A DNA stretch of 64,000 nucleotides from an uncultured Clostridia bacterium (GTDB lineage Bacteria > Bacillota > Clostridia > Oscillospirales > Ruminococcaceae): assembly GCA_946567425.1 (NCBI GenBank), contig CAMNXF010000002.1, positions 159,794 through 223,793 of the forward strand. Direction: 5' to 3'. Shown in pieces: positions 32,781 to 41,277 of the stretch. The position numbers and the translations under genes were made by a program. The notes beneath the pieces are model-generated. The model made no database searches, was not told the DNA's origin, and saw only the letters and a program-made list of their open reading frames with translations. The stretch's first letter is position 1; each line of letters opens with the position of its first letter.

Positions 32781-34230
32781 GGAAAATCTGAGAACATTAA
32801 GTTCGCGCATGGGCAGACGCTCTATCGCGACGCGCTGGATGATGAATACGCTGTCCGTCGTGGCGCTGCTGCTCGTCGTGGCGAATTTGTGTGTCTACTA
32901 CTTCACCAAGCAGTACTATTACGGCTCGGCAGAGAGCTACGTCATCTCGGAGGCGAACGCCTCGGAAATGGTTCTGGTGCGGCTTTATGAGGACTTGTCT
33001 ACCAACTTCTCGACGGAGGTTCGTCATATCATTGAAAACTTCGAGAAGAAAGACCAGATGGAAATGATGTCCATAAACCGCGCGGGCGAGGTTACGCTCT
33101 CGTCGAGCGGGTTTTCGCCCGGCAAGACCTACTATATGCCCGATTACGAGGCGGCGCTGAAAGACGAAAACGGCATGGGCGTGTTTATGGGGCGCGACGG
33201 CGGCGAGAATATCCTCGCGGTGACGATAGTGCTCACCACGACCTCAAGCAGCAGCGTAAGCGCGCTTAGGTTTGTAACCTCGCTTACGTTCGTGGATAAT
33301 CAGCTTTCGGGGATAATGTTTGCGGCGCTGATGATAAGCGCGGTCATTCTGCTTATTGTGGTGCTTACGGGGCTGTATTTCGTCAAGTCGATATGCGTGC
33401 CGCTGGTGCAGATAAGCTCGACAGCGAAAAAACTCGCGAAAGGTGACTTCTCGGAGCGTCTGCCGATAACCTCGAACGACGAGATAGGGCAGCTTTCGCG
33501 CGCGTTCAACGAAATGGCAGACGGTCTGGAGAACGCCGAGCAGATAAAGAATGACTTCATAAGCTCGGTCTCGCATGAACTCCGCACGCCGCTCACCGCG
33601 ATAAAGGGCTGGGGCGAAACGCTCAATCTGGGCTACGACCCCGAAACGTTCACAAAGGGCATGAAGGTCATCACGGGGGAAACGCAGCGTCTGGAACGCA
33701 TGGTCGAGGAGCTGCTGGATTTCTCACGCATACAGAGCGGTCACTTTACGCTGCAAATGACAACGATAGACGTTATCGCGGAGCTTGAAGACGCGCTGCT
33801 GATATATATCGACAAGGCGAAAAAGGAGGGCGTCGCGCTCACCTACAACGAGCCCGAATTCCTGTGCGCGGTCATCGGCGATAAAAACAGGCTGCGGCAG
33901 GTGTTTATAAATATAATCGACAACGCACTGAAATACACCGAAACGGGCGGCGCGATAGATATTCTCGCGGAGAAAAACGACAGCTCGGTGGTAATATCGG
34001 TGACGGATTCGGGCGCGGGTATCGCTCCCGAGGATCTGCCAAAGGTCAAGCAGAAGTTCTACAAGGCGAACAGCACCAAGCACGGCTCGGGAATAGGTCT
34101 TGCCGTGGCGGATGAGATAATCACCATGCACGGCGGTCTTCTCGAGGTGGAGAGCGAGTTGGGGTACGGCACAACGGTAACGATAACGCTGCCGCTCGCT
34201 CCCAAAAAGGAAAGGTCGGAAGATGAGTAA
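32779..34230 (+). CDS. Sensor histidine kinase
   Basis: A 483-residue membrane kinase. There are two membrane helices (about 22-42 and 180-200) around an extracytoplasmic sensing region. A HAMP linker, the dimerisation domain with His266 in SVSHELRTPLTA and an ATPase domain (N box IIDNALKYTE, G1 DSGAGI, G2 GSGIGL) follow. The ATG at 32779 is set by GGGGGAG at the end of the inverted-repeat element; the upstream in-frame start lies inside that element. It should phosphorylate the upstream response regulator. The signal is unknown. Confidence 0.93.
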   Translation: MENLRTLSSRMGRRSIATRWMMNTLSVVALLLVVANLCVYYFTKQYYYGSAESYVISEANASEMVLVRLYEDLSTNFSTEVRHIIENFEKKDQMEMMSINRAGEVTLSSSGFSPGKTYYMPDYEAALKDENGMGVFMGRDGGENILAVTIVLTTTSSSSVSALRFVTSLTFVDNQLSGIMFAALMISAVILLIVVLTGLYFVKSICVPLVQISSTAKKLAKGDFSERLPITSNDEIGQLSRAFNEMADGLENAEQIKNDFISSVSHELRTPLTAIKGWGETLNLGYDPETFTKGMKVITGETQRLERMVEELLDFSRIQSGHFTLQMTTIDVIAELEDALLIYIDKAKKEGVALTYNEPEFLCAVIGDKNRLRQVFINIIDNALKYTETGGAIDILAEKNDSSVVISVTDSGAGIAPEDLPKVKQKFYKANSTKHGSGIGLAVADEIITMHGGLLEVESELGYGTTVTITLPLAPKKERSEDE

Positions 34231-35203
34231 AAAATCGGAAAAGAAGACGACGATCGGCGGTCAAGCGCTGATCGAGGGGATAATGATGAAAGGCGTTTCA
34301 GTCGGCGCAATGGCAGTGCGGAAAAAGGACGGCTCTATCCAAGTGGACGAGTGGGAGCTTCCCGAAAAGAAGTGGTTCAACAAAGCGCCGATCGTGCGCG
34401 GCTGCTTCAACTTCGTGCAGACGCTGCGCGAGGGCTGGTCGTGCATGAACAAGTCCATGGAGATAAGTGGAATGATGGACGATGACGACGAGCCGCAGAG
34501 CAAGCTCGATATCTGGATAGAAAAGCACCTCGGCGACAAGGCTTACGGCGTTATCGGCGGCATAGTCTCGTTTTTAATGGTCGCTGCTATGCTGTTCGTG
34601 TTCCTTTTTGTGCCAAGCTGGCTGTTCTCGTTTATCGAAAAGGCGGCGGGCGAAACGGACGTTTCGGGTTGGAAAGCAGCGTTTGAGGGTGTGCTGAAGC
34701 TGATACTGTTCGTCGCGTATATGGCAATCATCGCGCAGATGAAGGACATAAAGCGCACCTACGAGTACCACGGCGCGGAGCACAAGACCATTGCGTGCTA
34801 CGAGGCGGGAAAGCCTCTTACCGTGGAGAACATAAGACCCATGGTGAGATTTCACCCGCGCTGCGGCACAAGCTTCATCATCATCACGCTTATTGTGAGC
34901 ATTTTGGTGTATTCGCTTATCCCCATTCACCCCGCCGAATGGTGGAATATCAATAACAACGCGCTTGCGGCGCTGCTGCGCGTTCTCATAAAGCTGCCGC
35001 TGCTGCCCGTCGTGGTGGGAATTTCCTACGAGCTGATAAAGCTCGCGGGGCGCTTTACGAACGTATTCACGAGAATAATAAGCGCGCCCGGGCTGTGGAT
35101 GCAGCGGCTTACCACGCGTGAGCCCGACGATTTGCAGATCGAGGTCGCTATCGCGGCGGTTACGCCCTGTCTGCCCAAAGAAGGCGAGGACGACAACTGG
35201 TAA
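34223..35203 (+). CDS. yqhQ: DUF1385 membrane protein (YqhQ-like)
   Basis: A 326-residue protein with the family start GGQALIEGIMMKG, 'RTYEYHGAEHKTIACYEAG' in the middle and 'HPRCGTSFI' before membrane helices. About four membrane segments are present. The family is conserved in Firmicutes next to prmC and prfA, and its biochemical role is not established. It overlaps the kinase by eight bases and prmC by one base, so the genes are coupled. Confidence 0.9.
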   Translation: MSKKSEKKTTIGGQALIEGIMMKGVSVGAMAVRKKDGSIQVDEWELPEKKWFNKAPIVRGCFNFVQTLREGWSCMNKSMEISGMMDDDDEPQSKLDIWIEKHLGDKAYGVIGGIVSFLMVAAMLFVFLFVPSWLFSFIEKAAGETDVSGWKAAFEGVLKLILFVAYMAIIAQMKDIKRTYEYHGAEHKTIACYEAGKPLTVENIRPMVRFHPRCGTSFIIITLIVSILVYSLIPIHPAEWWNINNNALAALLRVLIKLPLLPVVVGISYELIKLAGRFTNVFTRIISAPGLWMQRLTTREPDDLQIEVAIAAVTPCLPKEGEDDNW

Positions 35204-36051
35204 TGGTCATTCGGGAAATTCTGGGGAGCATGGTCTGCGCGCTCGCCGACATCGGGGTCGAGAACGCGCGGTTCGAGGCGGAACAGCTCCTCCAAAAAGC
35301 GGGTGTTTCGAGAATACGGCTGCTCACCGAGCCGAACTCGGATGTTCCCGAACGGACTGCGGAAGCGGTTCGGGAAATGCTGAAGCGGCGGCTTTCGGGA
35401 TATCCGCTGCAATATATTCTCGGGGAATGGGAGTTTTTCGGGCTTACATTCCCTGTCGGCGAGGGCGTGCTTATTCCCCGACAGGACACGGAGGTGCTTG
35501 CCGAGCTGGCGCGCGGTATTCTGCTTGAACGCTCTCCCGAGGAACGCTCTGTGCTCGACCTCTGCGCGGGAACGGGCTGTATCGGTGTTACGCTCGCGAA
35601 ACTCTGCGGCGCGAAGGTCACGTGCGTTGAGCTTTCGGAGAGCGCGTTCAGCTATTTGGAGCACGGAATCGCGCTGAACGTCGCCGAAAGGCTCGTTACG
35701 GCGGTGCGCGGCGACGTTACAGACGGCGCGTTCGCAGAAAGGCTCGGCGGCGAATACGACGTTATCGTCTCAAATCCGCCATACCTCACCGAAACGGATA
35801 TACGCAATTTGCAAACCGAGGTGACATATGAGCCGAGGGCGGCGTTATACGGCGGCAAAGACGGTCTGGACTTCTACCGCAAAATGCTCGCGGCATGGAC
35901 TAAACGGCTCAAAAGCGGCGGAGCGTTTGCCGTGGAGATAGGAATTGGACAGGAGCACGGCGTTATGGAGATATTCGCGGAGAACGGTCTTAACGCCGAT
36001 TGTATAAAGGATACGCGCGGGATATACCGCGTGGTTTATGGGATAAAGTAA
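35203..36051 (+). CDS. prmC: Peptide chain release factor N5-glutamine methyltransferase
   Basis: A 282-residue SAM-dependent enzyme that methylates the Gln of the GGQ motif in release factors. The C-terminal Rossmann domain has [11 protein letters not shown] for SAM and the catalytic VSNPPYL. The helical N-terminal domain recognises the release factor. No prfA gene is adjacent, although the two are often linked. Its ATG overlaps the stop codon of yqhQ. Confidence 0.94.
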   Translation: MVIREILGSMVCALADIGVENARFEAEQLLQKAGVSRIRLLTEPNSDVPERTAEAVREMLKRRLSGYPLQYILGEWEFFGLTFPVGEGVLIPRQDTEVLAELARGILLERSPEERSVLDLCAGTGCIGVTLAKLCGAKVTCVELSESAFSYLEHGIALNVAERLVTAVRGDVTDGAFAERLGGEYDVIVSNPPYLTETDIRNLQTEVTYEPRAALYGGKDGLDFYRKMLAAWTKRLKSGGAFAVEIGIGQEHGVMEIFAENGLNADCIKDTRGIYRVVYGIK

Positions 36052-36068
36052 TATTGGAGGGCAATTCA

Positions 36069-37373
36069 ATGGCAATGGACAAGAAAAAGGAGAAAACGCA
36101 GCTGAAGCCCGTGGAGCGCATAGTCGACCCCGCGGCGAAGAAAAAGGCGCTCGACACGGCGATAGCGCAGATAGAAAAGGCATTCGGGGCGGGCTCGATA
36201 ATGTATATGGGCGAGGGCAAGAAAATGAACGTCGAGCATACCTCGACAGGCTCGCTTATGCTCGATCTGGCGCTCGGAATAGGCGGTCTGCCCAAAGGGC
36301 GCATTATCGAGGTGTATGGCGCAGAAAGCTCGGGCAAGACGACGCTGTGTCTGCACGCGGTCGCCGAAGCGCAGAAAGCAGGCGGCACGGCGGCGTTCAT
36401 CGACGTTGAACACGCGCTCGACCCCGTCTACGCACGAAAGTTGGGCGTGGATGTGGACAATCTGCTCGTGTCGCAGCCCGATACGGGCGAACAGGCACTG
36501 GAGATAATCGACACGCTGGTGCGCTCGGGTGCGTTGGATATCGTAATTCTCGACTCCGTTGCGGCAATGTCGACGCGCGCTGAGATCGAGGGCGAAATGG
36601 GTGACGCGCACGTCGGCGTGCAGGCGCGTCTGATGTCACAGGCGATGAGAAAGCTCACTGCCGCGATAAGCAAGACCAACTGCGTGGCGATCTTCATCAA
36701 CCAGATACGAGAGAAGATAGGAGTGCTCTACGGCAACCCCGAGACCACTCCCGGCGGACGCGCGCTGAAATTTTACGCGTCCGTGCGCATAAGCGTAACG
36801 CGCGGCGAGCCTATCAAGGAGGACGGCGAAGTCATTGGAAACCGCACCAAGTGCAAGGTCGTGAAGAACAAGGTCGCTCCCCCGTTCAAGACGGCGGAGT
36901 TCGATATGATGTTCGGCGAGGGAATTTCCAAGCTCGGCGAGATAATCGACTGCGCCGTAGAGTTCGGCATAATCAAGAAAAGCGGCTCGTGGTTCAGCTA
37001 CGACGATATAAAGATAGGGCAGGGCAAGGACAAGGTCAAGGACTTTCTGAAAAACGACCAGGCTATCTGTGACGAGGTCGAACGGCGCGTCCGCGAGGAA
37101 TTTGAACGGCAGTCCTCCGCACCCGCCGAGGGTGAGGAGGGCACGGAGAGCGCCGACGGCGAGAAGAAGGACGGTGAAAGCGATGAAGGCAAGGAATCCA
37201 AAAAGACCGCCAAAAAGCCGCGTTCAACAAAGAAATCCAAGAAAGCCGCCGAGCCCGAAGAAGCTCCCGAGGAAACACCCGAGGAGACCGACGACGATTT
37301 CGCAGACGAATTCCCTGTCGACGACCCGACCGAGGACGACTTCGCCGAGTTCTCAGCCGAGGACTTTGAATGA
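36069..37373 (+). CDS. recA: Recombinase RecA with long acidic tail
   Basis: A 434-residue recombinase. Walker A is GAESSGKTT, and [17 protein letters not shown] and [17 protein letters not shown] are RecA signatures. It forms filaments on single-stranded DNA, drives strand exchange and triggers LexA cleavage. The ATG has GGAGGG upstream. The core ends near residue 348. About 86 extra residues follow, first Lys-rich ([17 protein letters not shown]) and then Asp/Glu/Phe-rich ([18 protein letters not shown]). Usual RecA proteins have about 350 residues. It overlaps recX by four bases. Confidence 0.97.
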   Translation: MAMDKKKEKTQLKPVERIVDPAAKKKALDTAIAQIEKAFGAGSIMYMGEGKKMNVEHTSTGSLMLDLALGIGGLPKGRIIEVYGAESSGKTTLCLHAVAEAQKAGGTAAFIDVEHALDPVYARKLGVDVDNLLVSQPDTGEQALEIIDTLVRSGALDIVILDSVAAMSTRAEIEGEMGDAHVGVQARLMSQAMRKLTAAISKTNCVAIFINQIREKIGVLYGNPETTPGGRALKFYASVRISVTRGEPIKEDGEVIGNRTKCKVVKNKVAPPFKTAEFDMMFGEGISKLGEIIDCAVEFGIIKKSGSWFSYDDIKIGQGKDKVKDFLKNDQAICDEVERRVREEFERQSSAPAEGEEGTESADGEKKDGESDEGKESKKTAKKPRSTKKSKKAAEPEEAPEETPEETDDDFADEFPVDDPTEDDFAEFSAEDFE

Positions 37374-38026
37374 TGCAGGGACAGGTAGTCACCGGGCTTT
37401 GCGGCTACAAGGGCGACACATGGGAAATAGAGCTTGACGGCGCAAAAAAGGTGTATGTAAACGTTTCCGTCGTTGAGGAATACGGTCTGAAAAAAGGGCA
37501 GACGCTCACCGCCGCCGCGTTGGGGCAGATAACAGACGCGGACATTCTCCGAAAGGCGAAAAAGCGCGCGCTGTACCTTATCGGCGGGCGTGAGATGTGC
37601 CGCGGGGAGCTGCTGAAAAGGCTCACGAAAACCTACGGCGCAGAGATCGCCGAGGAAGCCGCCGACTACGTCTGCGAGCTCGGCTACGTCAACGACGAGG
37701 AGTACGCACCAAAGCTCGCCGAGTATCTGATAAAGCACAAGCGTTGGGGCGTTCGGCGCGTGCGGTATGAGATGATAATGCGCGGTCTCGACCGTGAGCT
37801 GGTCGAGAATACTCTCGCGGACGTTCCCGAGGAGGAGCTTGACGAGGAGCTTATAACGCTTATTGAGCGGCAATACATCAACAAAATAGCCGACTACGAC
37901 GACCGCCGCCGAACGATTGCGGCGCTGGCGCGGCGCGGCTATGGCTTCGGTGAGATAAAGCGCTGCATTGAAACGGTCCTCGAAAGTATTGAGGACGATG
38001 ATTATAACGAATTTGACGAGGAATAA
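37370..38026 (+). CDS. recX: Regulatory protein RecX
   Basis: A 218-residue helical-repeat protein that limits RecA filament growth. '[19 protein letters not shown]' and '[18 protein letters not shown]' are the first RecX repeats, followed by '[11 protein letters not shown]'. The N-terminal 65 residues form a beta-rich extension, as in clostridial members. Its ATG overlaps the recA stop (ATGA). The acidic end '[11 protein letters not shown]' is similar in style to the RecA tail. Confidence 0.92.
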   Translation: MMQGQVVTGLCGYKGDTWEIELDGAKKVYVNVSVVEEYGLKKGQTLTAAALGQITDADILRKAKKRALYLIGGREMCRGELLKRLTKTYGAEIAEEAADYVCELGYVNDEEYAPKLAEYLIKHKRWGVRRVRYEMIMRGLDRELVENTLADVPEEELDEELITLIERQYINKIADYDDRRRTIAALARRGYGFGEIKRCIETVLESIEDDDYNEFDEE

Positions 38027-38027
38027 T

Positions 38028-39386
38028 ATGGGCAAGGATAATATGAGACGCGTAAAGGTCGCGGTGGTATCGCTCGGCTGCGCGAAAAATCAAGTGGACG
38101 CGGAGCAGATGATGGCGCGGCTTGCCGCCGAGGGCTACGCGTTTGTGGAGGAGCCGGGCGTGTCGGACATCGTGCTGCTGAACACCTGCGGCTTCATCAC
38201 CGCCGCAAAGGAAGAGGCTATCGAATGGCTGAACGAACTGATAACGCTTAAGGAAGAGGGCAGAATAAGATACATAGTCGTAACGGGCTGCCTTTCGGAG
38301 CGCTACCGCGACGAATTTGTGCGCGAGTACCCCGAGGTTGACGCTGTGGTCGGCATCGCCGAGTATGAGCACATCGCAGATATTTTCGCTGAGATGACCA
38401 ACGGGCACGTCTGCCGTTTCGGCGCAAAGGAACAGCACACTATGGAGGGTCGGAGAATTTTGTCTACGCTGCCGCATTATGCGTATATGCGCATTGCGGA
38501 CGGCTGCGACAACTGCTGCTCCTACTGCGCCATTCCGCAGATTCGCGGTCGGTTCAGGAGCAGACCTATGGAAAATATCATCGACGAAGCGGAAAATCTC
38601 GCGGCGGACGGCGTAAAGGAGCTTGTGATAATCGCCCAGGACGTTACGCGATACGGACTTGACCTATACGGCAAGCTGGCGCTCCCCGAGCTGCTGGACA
38701 AGCTCTGCGGGATCGACGGCTTCAAGTGGATACGTCTGCTCTACTGCTACCCCGAGCGCATTACCGACGAGCTTATCGACTGCATAAAGCGGCAGGACAA
38801 GATTGTGAAATACCTCGATATTCCGCTCCAGCACTGCGACGGTGAGCTGCTCAAAAAGATGAACCGCAAGGGCGACGAAAGCTCGCTGCGTGAGCTGATT
38901 GCAAAGCTGCGCCGCGAGATACCCGGGATAACCCTGCGCACGACGTTCATCACGGGCTTTCCCGGCGAGACCGAGGAGCAGTTCAACCGTCTCGGCGAGT
39001 TCGCGCAGGAGATGCGCTTCGAGCGCATGGGCTGTTTCGCCTACTCCGAGGAGGAGAACACGCCAGCCGCAAAAATGCCCGACCAAGTGGACGAGGAAGT
39101 ACGCGAGCACCGCAAGGAGATACTCGAGGAGCAGCAGGACACACGCGTCGCGGAGCTGTACGAGAGTATGATCGGCGACGAGATTGAGGTTGTTGTTGAG
39201 GGCTTCGACCGCTATCTGGAGCACTTTTTCGGACGTTCGGCGATGTTCGCGCCCGAAATCGACGGGATGATCTACTTCTCCGCGCCCAAGGGCAAGGGTC
39301 TGCCCGTCGGGGATTTCGTGAAAATACGCATAACGGATGTGCTTGATAACAATCTTATCGGCGAATTAATCAAAAATGAGGGGTGA
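38028..39386 (+). CDS. rimO: Ribosomal protein S12 methylthiotransferase
   Basis: A 452-residue radical SAM enzyme that adds a methylthio group to an Asp of ribosomal protein S12. The N-terminal UPF0004 domain has cysteines in SLGCAKN, NTCGF and TGCLSE for one iron-sulfur cluster. CDNCCSYC (CxxxCxxC, near residue 150) holds the radical SAM cluster, and a C-terminal TRAM domain follows. Two starts are possible, 38028 (GAGGA upstream) and 38043. I use the first. Confidence 0.94.
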   Translation: MGKDNMRRVKVAVVSLGCAKNQVDAEQMMARLAAEGYAFVEEPGVSDIVLLNTCGFITAAKEEAIEWLNELITLKEEGRIRYIVVTGCLSERYRDEFVREYPEVDAVVGIAEYEHIADIFAEMTNGHVCRFGAKEQHTMEGRRILSTLPHYAYMRIADGCDNCCSYCAIPQIRGRFRSRPMENIIDEAENLAADGVKELVIIAQDVTRYGLDLYGKLALPELLDKLCGIDGFKWIRLLYCYPERITDELIDCIKRQDKIVKYLDIPLQHCDGELLKKMNRKGDESSLRELIAKLRREIPGITLRTTFITGFPGETEEQFNRLGEFAQEMRFERMGCFAYSEEENTPAAKMPDQVDEEVREHRKEILEEQQDTRVAELYESMIGDEIEVVVEGFDRYLEHFFGRSAMFAPEIDGMIYFSAPKGKGLPVGDFVKIRITDVLDNNLIGELIKNEG

Positions 39387-39392
39387 GCCTGT

Positions 39393-39965
39393 TTGAACCT
39401 TGCCAATAAATTAACGATGTTCCGCGTGATAATAGTGCCGTTTTTCGTGTTCTTTATGAGCGCGGATTTCGTGCCGTTGCGCTTTTTATGGGCGCTGATA
39501 CTGTTCGCGCTCGCGAGCATTACGGATATGCTCGACGGCAAGGTCGCGCGGAAATACAACATGGTGACGGATTTCGGGAAGTTCCTCGACCCGCTTGCCG
39601 ACAAGATATTAGTCGCGGCGGCGCTGATATGTTTCGTGGAGCTTGGCTGGACTTACGCATGGGTCGCGTTCGTTATACTGGCGCGGGAGTTTATTGTGTC
39701 GGGAATAAGGCTCGTCGCGGCGACCTCCGCGAAGAAAAAGGTTATTCCCGCGAATATCTGGGGCAAACTGAAAACCGCTGTGACTATGGTCGCAATGGCG
39801 GCAATGCTGATACTCGGCGTGCTTATAGATGATTTCAGGCTTATGACGAACTTCCCCGCGCAGATAGTCCGCGATGTGCTGATGTATCTGTCGGCGGCAT
39901 TGACGGTTATTTCGGGAATTGTTTACTGTTATGACAGCAGGGAATTTATCGACCCGAAAAAATAA
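39393..39965 (+). CDS. pgsA: CDP-diacylglycerol-glycerol-3-phosphate 3-phosphatidyltransferase
   Basis: A 190-residue membrane enzyme that makes phosphatidylglycerol phosphate. The CDP-alcohol phosphotransferase signature is complete: TDMLDGKVARKYNMVTDFG plus KFLDPLADK, with the catalytic Asp residues. There are about six membrane helices. The start is a TTG behind GAGGGGTGA, seven bases after the rimO stop. The order rimO-pgsA is common in clostridia. Confidence 0.94.
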   Translation: MNLANKLTMFRVIIVPFFVFFMSADFVPLRFLWALILFALASITDMLDGKVARKYNMVTDFGKFLDPLADKILVAAALICFVELGWTYAWVAFVILAREFIVSGIRLVAATSAKKKVIPANIWGKLKTAVTMVAMAAMLILGVLIDDFRLMTNFPAQIVRDVLMYLSAALTVISGIVYCYDSREFIDPKK

Positions 39966-39978
39966 GGAGGTATTCATT

Positions 39979-40863
39979 ATGGACAAGAAAGTTATCGACC
40001 AGGACAGAAGCGAAAGAGTGCCGGACAGAAACCAGATGATGATGGCGCAGCTTCTGTTCACGGAGAAGCCCGATATGGCGGACGTAAAGGCGCTGAAAAA
40101 GGCGTTGGAGCGCATTGTCGGCAAGGTGGAGAGTATCGGCGACAAGCCCGATATGCCGTCGTTTGCCGTGCAGAAATACAAGTCGGTGTTTAAGGACGTG
40201 CCGCAGGGAATGCCCGTGCTGGCGAATTACCTCGCTCCGCGCGAGTTCGTGACGGAGATCGACGATATCAAGCGCAGCCAGTTCTGGGACTTCAAGGACG
40301 GCGCGGAGAAGATCGACAAGTTCAAATGGTGTGTTGACGTATTCGCCATGATGTCGGCGGGACTTCACTACAAGGAGCAGGCGGAGCTGTTTCTCGCGCA
40401 GGTGGACGCGGCGCTGCGGTGCTATCCGACGTGTGAGGCGATCTACGTCATTCACAGCGGCAAGCTCACAGCTCCCGGGGACTTCGAGGACTGCAAGCGG
40501 TTCGACCTCGCGGGTCGGTTCATACGGCTTGCGGTAAATGCGCGGTTCTTCACGATAAACGGTACGTCGGACGATATGATCGTCGATACTATCGGGTTTT
40601 ACGCGTTTGGCGGCGCGGATATTCAGGTGCATTTCCACGGCATGGACCCCAATCATGTCGTGAATTACGTTTACAATATCGCGAGCTACCAGTTCGACAA
40701 CGAGTTCCCCATTAAGAGCGGAGACACCGTCGACAGCATCGACGAGAACGGCAATATGCAATGGGAGCCGCAATGGCGGTCACAATACGAAGACTCGCTC
40801 ATTCAGCCCGTCCGCACCGTTCTGGACATAAACTGCGGAGAGTTTGCTGCGGGAAACCGCTGA
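39979..40863 (+). CDS. DUF4261 domain protein
   Basis: A 294-residue cytoplasmic protein behind a strong AAGGAGG site. The C-terminal half ('GTSDDMIVDTIGFYAFGGADIQVHFHGMDP', seen here in parts as IVDTIGFYAFGGADIQVHFH) looks like DUF4261. The N-terminal part has 'AQLLFTEKPDMADVKALKKAL'. No membrane or catalytic motif is clear. DUF4261 proteins often occur near other small accessory proteins, but no partner is evident here. Confidence 0.65.
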   Translation: MDKKVIDQDRSERVPDRNQMMMAQLLFTEKPDMADVKALKKALERIVGKVESIGDKPDMPSFAVQKYKSVFKDVPQGMPVLANYLAPREFVTEIDDIKRSQFWDFKDGAEKIDKFKWCVDVFAMMSAGLHYKEQAELFLAQVDAALRCYPTCEAIYVIHSGKLTAPGDFEDCKRFDLAGRFIRLAVNARFFTINGTSDDMIVDTIGFYAFGGADIQVHFHGMDPNHVVNYVYNIASYQFDNEFPIKSGDTVDSIDENGNMQWEPQWRSQYEDSLIQPVRTVLDINCGEFAAGNR

Positions 40864-41195
40864 GATTACGCTGCGCTTGGCGTATAAGATTAAATTTTTA
40901 GTGATTCCGTATGGAGCAATAGGGCTGCGCAGCAGATCTCTTTTATTGACATCTGCGGTTTCGTTTTTTTGTATCCTCTCGCAAATGTGCGTCAACACAA
41001 AAAAGTCAATTCTTAACACAACAAATAATACATATATACCCCATATTTTGGTTAGAATGTGCAATTAAAAGCAAACCCCAGTCAAATAATACCGAATATG
41101 GTAATATTTAACATCTCCCGTATCTATCGGACAAAACACGATTATTCACCTCGATTTGTGTAAAACGACAAAAAATAAAAATCCCGAAAAAGCTA
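40864..41195. other. Gene-free stretch before nrdD
   Basis: About 330 AT-rich bases between the DUF4261 gene and the nrdD promoter. I see no good gene, ribosome site, terminator or repeat here. Confidence 0.5.
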
Positions 41196-41224
41196 TTGAC
41201 GGGTACAATAAAATGTGTTACAAT
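41196..41224 (+). promoter_or_regulatory. Promoter of nrdDG
   Basis: TTGACG (41196-41201) and TACAAT (41219-41224) are 17 bases apart. One NrdR box fills the spacer. Confidence 0.75.
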
Positions 41225-41249
41225 ATTAAATGTACACAATTTATTGTAG
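41203..41249 (+). promoter_or_regulatory. Tandem NrdR boxes
   Basis: Box 1 (41203-41218, GTACAATAAAATGTGT) and box 2 (41234-41249, ACACAATTTATTGTAG) match the NrdR consensus (acaCwAtATaTwGtgt) at about 12 and 13 of 16 positions. Their starts are 31 bases apart, the three-turn spacing required for NrdR. Box 1 lies between -35 and -10, and box 2 just after the -10. NrdR should therefore repress nrdDG when ATP/dATP levels are high. Confidence 0.8.
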
Positions 41250-41277
41250 ATAATAAAGCAAATGAGGTATAGGGGTA

